Below, piece after piece: positions 32,658 to 34,249 of a stretch of DNA of 34,249 nt. This DNA is from Sphingopyxis sp. GTDB lineage: Bacteria; Pseudomonadota; Alphaproteobacteria; Sphingomonadales; Sphingomonadaceae. The DNA is taken from assembly GCF_016463645.1 (NCBI RefSeq), contig NZ_JAEMQX010000033.1, forward strand, positions 1-34,249, written 5' to 3'. The stretch's first letter is position 1, and each line of letters begins with the position of its first letter. Both the position numbers and the translations under genes were made by a program. Under the pieces are notes generated by a model. The model saw nothing but the letters and a program-made list of their open reading frames with translations. It did no database searches and was not told the DNA's origin.

Positions 32658-33911
32658 TTGAAATCCGCTTGGTTCATTCTCTCGGCGCTCGTCGCCGGCA
32701 TGCTTCTGGGGATCGGGGTCGAACTGGCCTCGCCCGCCGCCGGAACCGCTTCGCTTCCCTGGATCGAACCGATCGGGCTGCTCTGGCTCAACGCGCTCAA
32801 GATGACGATCGTCCCGCTCGTCGTCGCGCTGCTGATCACCGGCATCACCGCGACCGCCGATGCCGCACGCGCGGGGAAACTCGCCTTCCGCGCGGTGATG
32901 ACCTTCCTCGGCGCGATTTCCCTGTCGGGCCTGATGACCCTGCTCCTCGCGCCGCTGCTGCTCCGGCTCTTCCCGCTGTCGCCCGGCGCCGCCGAGGCGC
33001 TCCGCCACGGGCTCGGCGGTTCGGCGGAGGCCGGCCCCTCGCCCACCTTCGGCGACTTCCTGCTCTCGCTGGTCCCGACGAATCCGATCGCCGCCGCCGC
33101 CGAAACAGCCATCCTGCCGCTGATCGTCTTCACCACCATCTTCGCCTTCGCGATCACCAGGCTGGAGCCCGTGCAGCGCGCGACGCTGTCAGGCCTGTTC
33201 AAGGCGCTGGGCGACGCGATGCTGATCGTCATCGGCTGGGTGCTCGCGCTCGCGCCGATCGGCGTCTTCGCATTGGGCTATGCGCTCGCGGTCAAGGCGG
33301 GGGTCGCGGCGTTCGGCGGTCTCATCCATTATGTATTGATCCTGTCGGCCATCGGCACCAGCTGCATCCTGCTCGGGCTGCTGCTCGCATGGCTCGTCGT
33401 CGGCATTCCGCTCCCGCGCTTCGTCCGCGCGATGGTGCCGACGCTCGCGGTCGCGATCAGCACGCAAAGCTCGCTCGCCAGCCTGCCCGCGATGCTGAAA
33501 TCGTCCGAGGAACTCGGCGTCGACCCCAAGAAGGCCGACGTCGTCCTGCCGCTGGCGGTCGCGCTTTTCCGCTTCACCAGCCCGGCGATGAATCTTGCCG
33601 TCGTCGTCTATGTCGCCTGGCTGTTCGGAGTCGAGCTGACGCCATGGGAAATGGCGGTCGGCCTGCTCGTCGCGATGGCGGCGGCGCTGTCGTCGGTCAG
33701 CCTGCCCGGTTCGATCAGCTTCGTGACCTCGATCGCGCCGATCGCGGTGTCGATGGGCGTTCCCGTCGCGCCGCTCGGCCTGCTCGTGGCGGTCGAGACC
33801 TTTCCCGATATCTTCCGCACGCTCGGCAATGTCATCGGCGACGTCGCCGCCACCAAATATGCCGCCGATGGTGTAGAAGAGGATGGTTCCCCCGCAGGAG
33901 TCGCATCATGA
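32658..33911 (+). CDS. Dicarboxylate/amino acid:cation symporter (DAACS family)
   Basis: 417-residue inner-membrane transporter with about eight helices and two re-entrant loops, related to GltP/DctA. The first hairpin motif is [19 protein letters not shown]. The second, normally centred on NLDGT with the cation-binding Asp, reads [14 protein letters not shown], so the Asp is missing. The start is TTG at 32658, 7 bases after GGGAGA; an earlier TTG at 32619 would add residues using AGG and GGA codons and lacks a ribosome site. Cargo is therefore less certain than usual. Its stop overlaps the next reductase start as ATGA. Confidence 0.88.
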   Translation: MKSAWFILSALVAGMLLGIGVELASPAAGTASLPWIEPIGLLWLNALKMTIVPLVVALLITGITATADAARAGKLAFRAVMTFLGAISLSGLMTLLLAPLLLRLFPLSPGAAEALRHGLGGSAEAGPSPTFGDFLLSLVPTNPIAAAAETAILPLIVFTTIFAFAITRLEPVQRATLSGLFKALGDAMLIVIGWVLALAPIGVFALGYALAVKAGVAAFGGLIHYVLILSAIGTSCILLGLLLAWLVVGIPLPRFVRAMVPTLAVAISTQSSLASLPAMLKSSEELGVDPKKADVVLPLAVALFRFTSPAMNLAVVVYVAWLFGVELTPWEMAVGLLVAMAAALSSVSLPGSISFVTSIAPIAVSMGVPVAPLGLLVAVETFPDIFRTLGNVIGDVAATKYAADGVEEDGSPAGVAS

Positions 33912-34249
33912 AATATCGCAAGCTCGGCCACGGCCTCGAAGTGTCCGCGATCGGCATCGGCTGCATGCCGATGATCAAGGGCGGCAACATCCTCTATGGC
34001 GAGGCCGCCGATTTGGGCGAATCGACGCGCACGATCCACCGCGCGATCGACCTTGGCGTCACCTTCTTCGACACCGCCCAGATCTATGGCCCGTTCAGCA
34101 ACGAGGAATTGCTCGGCGAGGCGATCCGGGGCAAGCGCGATGGCCTCGTCATCGCGACCAAGTTCGGTTTCAGGTTCGAGGGCAAGCAGATCACCGGCGT
34201 CGACGGCTCGCCCGCCAACGCCCGCGCCGCGTGCGAAGGCTCGCTGCAG
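33908..34249 (+). CDS. Aldo/keto reductase (3' end outside window)
   Basis: The first 114 residues of a second aldo/keto reductase. [22 protein letters not shown] is the N-terminal strand, FFDTAQIYGPFSNEELLGEAI carries the catalytic Asp and Tyr, and VIATKFGF holds the Lys. The ATG at 33908 overlaps the transporter stop (ATGA), so the two are cotranscribed; the symporter may bring in the reductase's substrate. It is a different subgroup from the reductase at the left end. Truncated by the window edge. Confidence 0.92.
   Translation, partial: MKYRKLGHGLEVSAIGIGCMPMIKGGNILYGEAADLGESTRTIHRAIDLGVTFFDTAQIYGPFSNEELLGEAIRGKRDGLVIATKFGFRFEGKQITGVDGSPANARAACEGSLQ

Overview
The window is a densely packed, GC-rich stretch of chromosome from an alphaproteobacterium, most likely a sphingomonad (Sphingopyxis or Sphingomonas type). 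The evidence is a CcrM-type GANTC methyltransferase, a 40-residue aa3-oxidase subunit IV-like peptide in front of pntA, a TonB-dependent receptor, split pntA genes and the typical codon bias. Genes are very closely spaced. At least eleven junctions are GTGA or ATGA stop/start overlaps, so most genes belong to translationally coupled operons. I see no rRNA, tRNA, insertion sequence, prophage or CRISPR array, and no gene-free stretch exceeds about 250 bases.

Layout. 1-3.1 kb: the end of an aldo/keto reductase, an orphan protein, a secreted DUF411 protein and a Tat-exported dienelactone hydrolase. 3.1-8.4 kb (minus strand): an amino-sugar operon in the order glmU, orphan 104-residue protein, GNAT acetyltransferase, VapB-like antitoxin, VapC-like toxin, glmS, HAD phosphatase. 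The toxin-antitoxin pair has its own palindromic operator inside this operon. 8.4-9.1 kb: a divergent phosphoglycolate phosphatase. 9.1-11.7 kb (minus): a MarR regulator followed by a PqqD-like protein, an HprK-related kinase and a nucleotidyltransferase. These last three form the poorly understood HPr-rel-A system. 11.7-16.7 kb (minus): a four-gene overlapping operon of periplasmic beta-helix protein, dihaem cytochrome, maleylacetoacetate isomerase-like GST and TonB-dependent receptor.

16.8-23.0 kb: a DUF2147 protein, an Asp/Glu racemase-family protein, and the proton-translocating transhydrogenase genes. pntA-alpha, with its small membrane peptide and a PH-domain gene, is separated from pntA-beta/pntB by two fasciclin-domain genes that have their own terminator. 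23.2-25.8 kb: an NtrC-like response regulator with a degenerate sigma-54 contact motif, then an SRPBCC/ArsR pair under a perfect inverted-repeat operator. 25.8-28.0 kb (minus): ccrM and folP. Behind the ccrM start lies a 152-base region carrying nine GANTC sites, the methylase's own target. 28.2-32.5 kb (minus): an SDR, rnhB, a thiD-VOC fusion, a DUF1272 zinc-ribbon protein and glmM. The window ends with a DAACS-family symporter and a second, truncated aldo/keto reductase on the plus strand.

The best candidates for under-described biology are the MarR/PqqD/HprK/nucleotidyltransferase cassette, the GANTC cluster in front of ccrM, the beta-helix/cytochrome/receptor operon, and the ThiD-VOC fusion.
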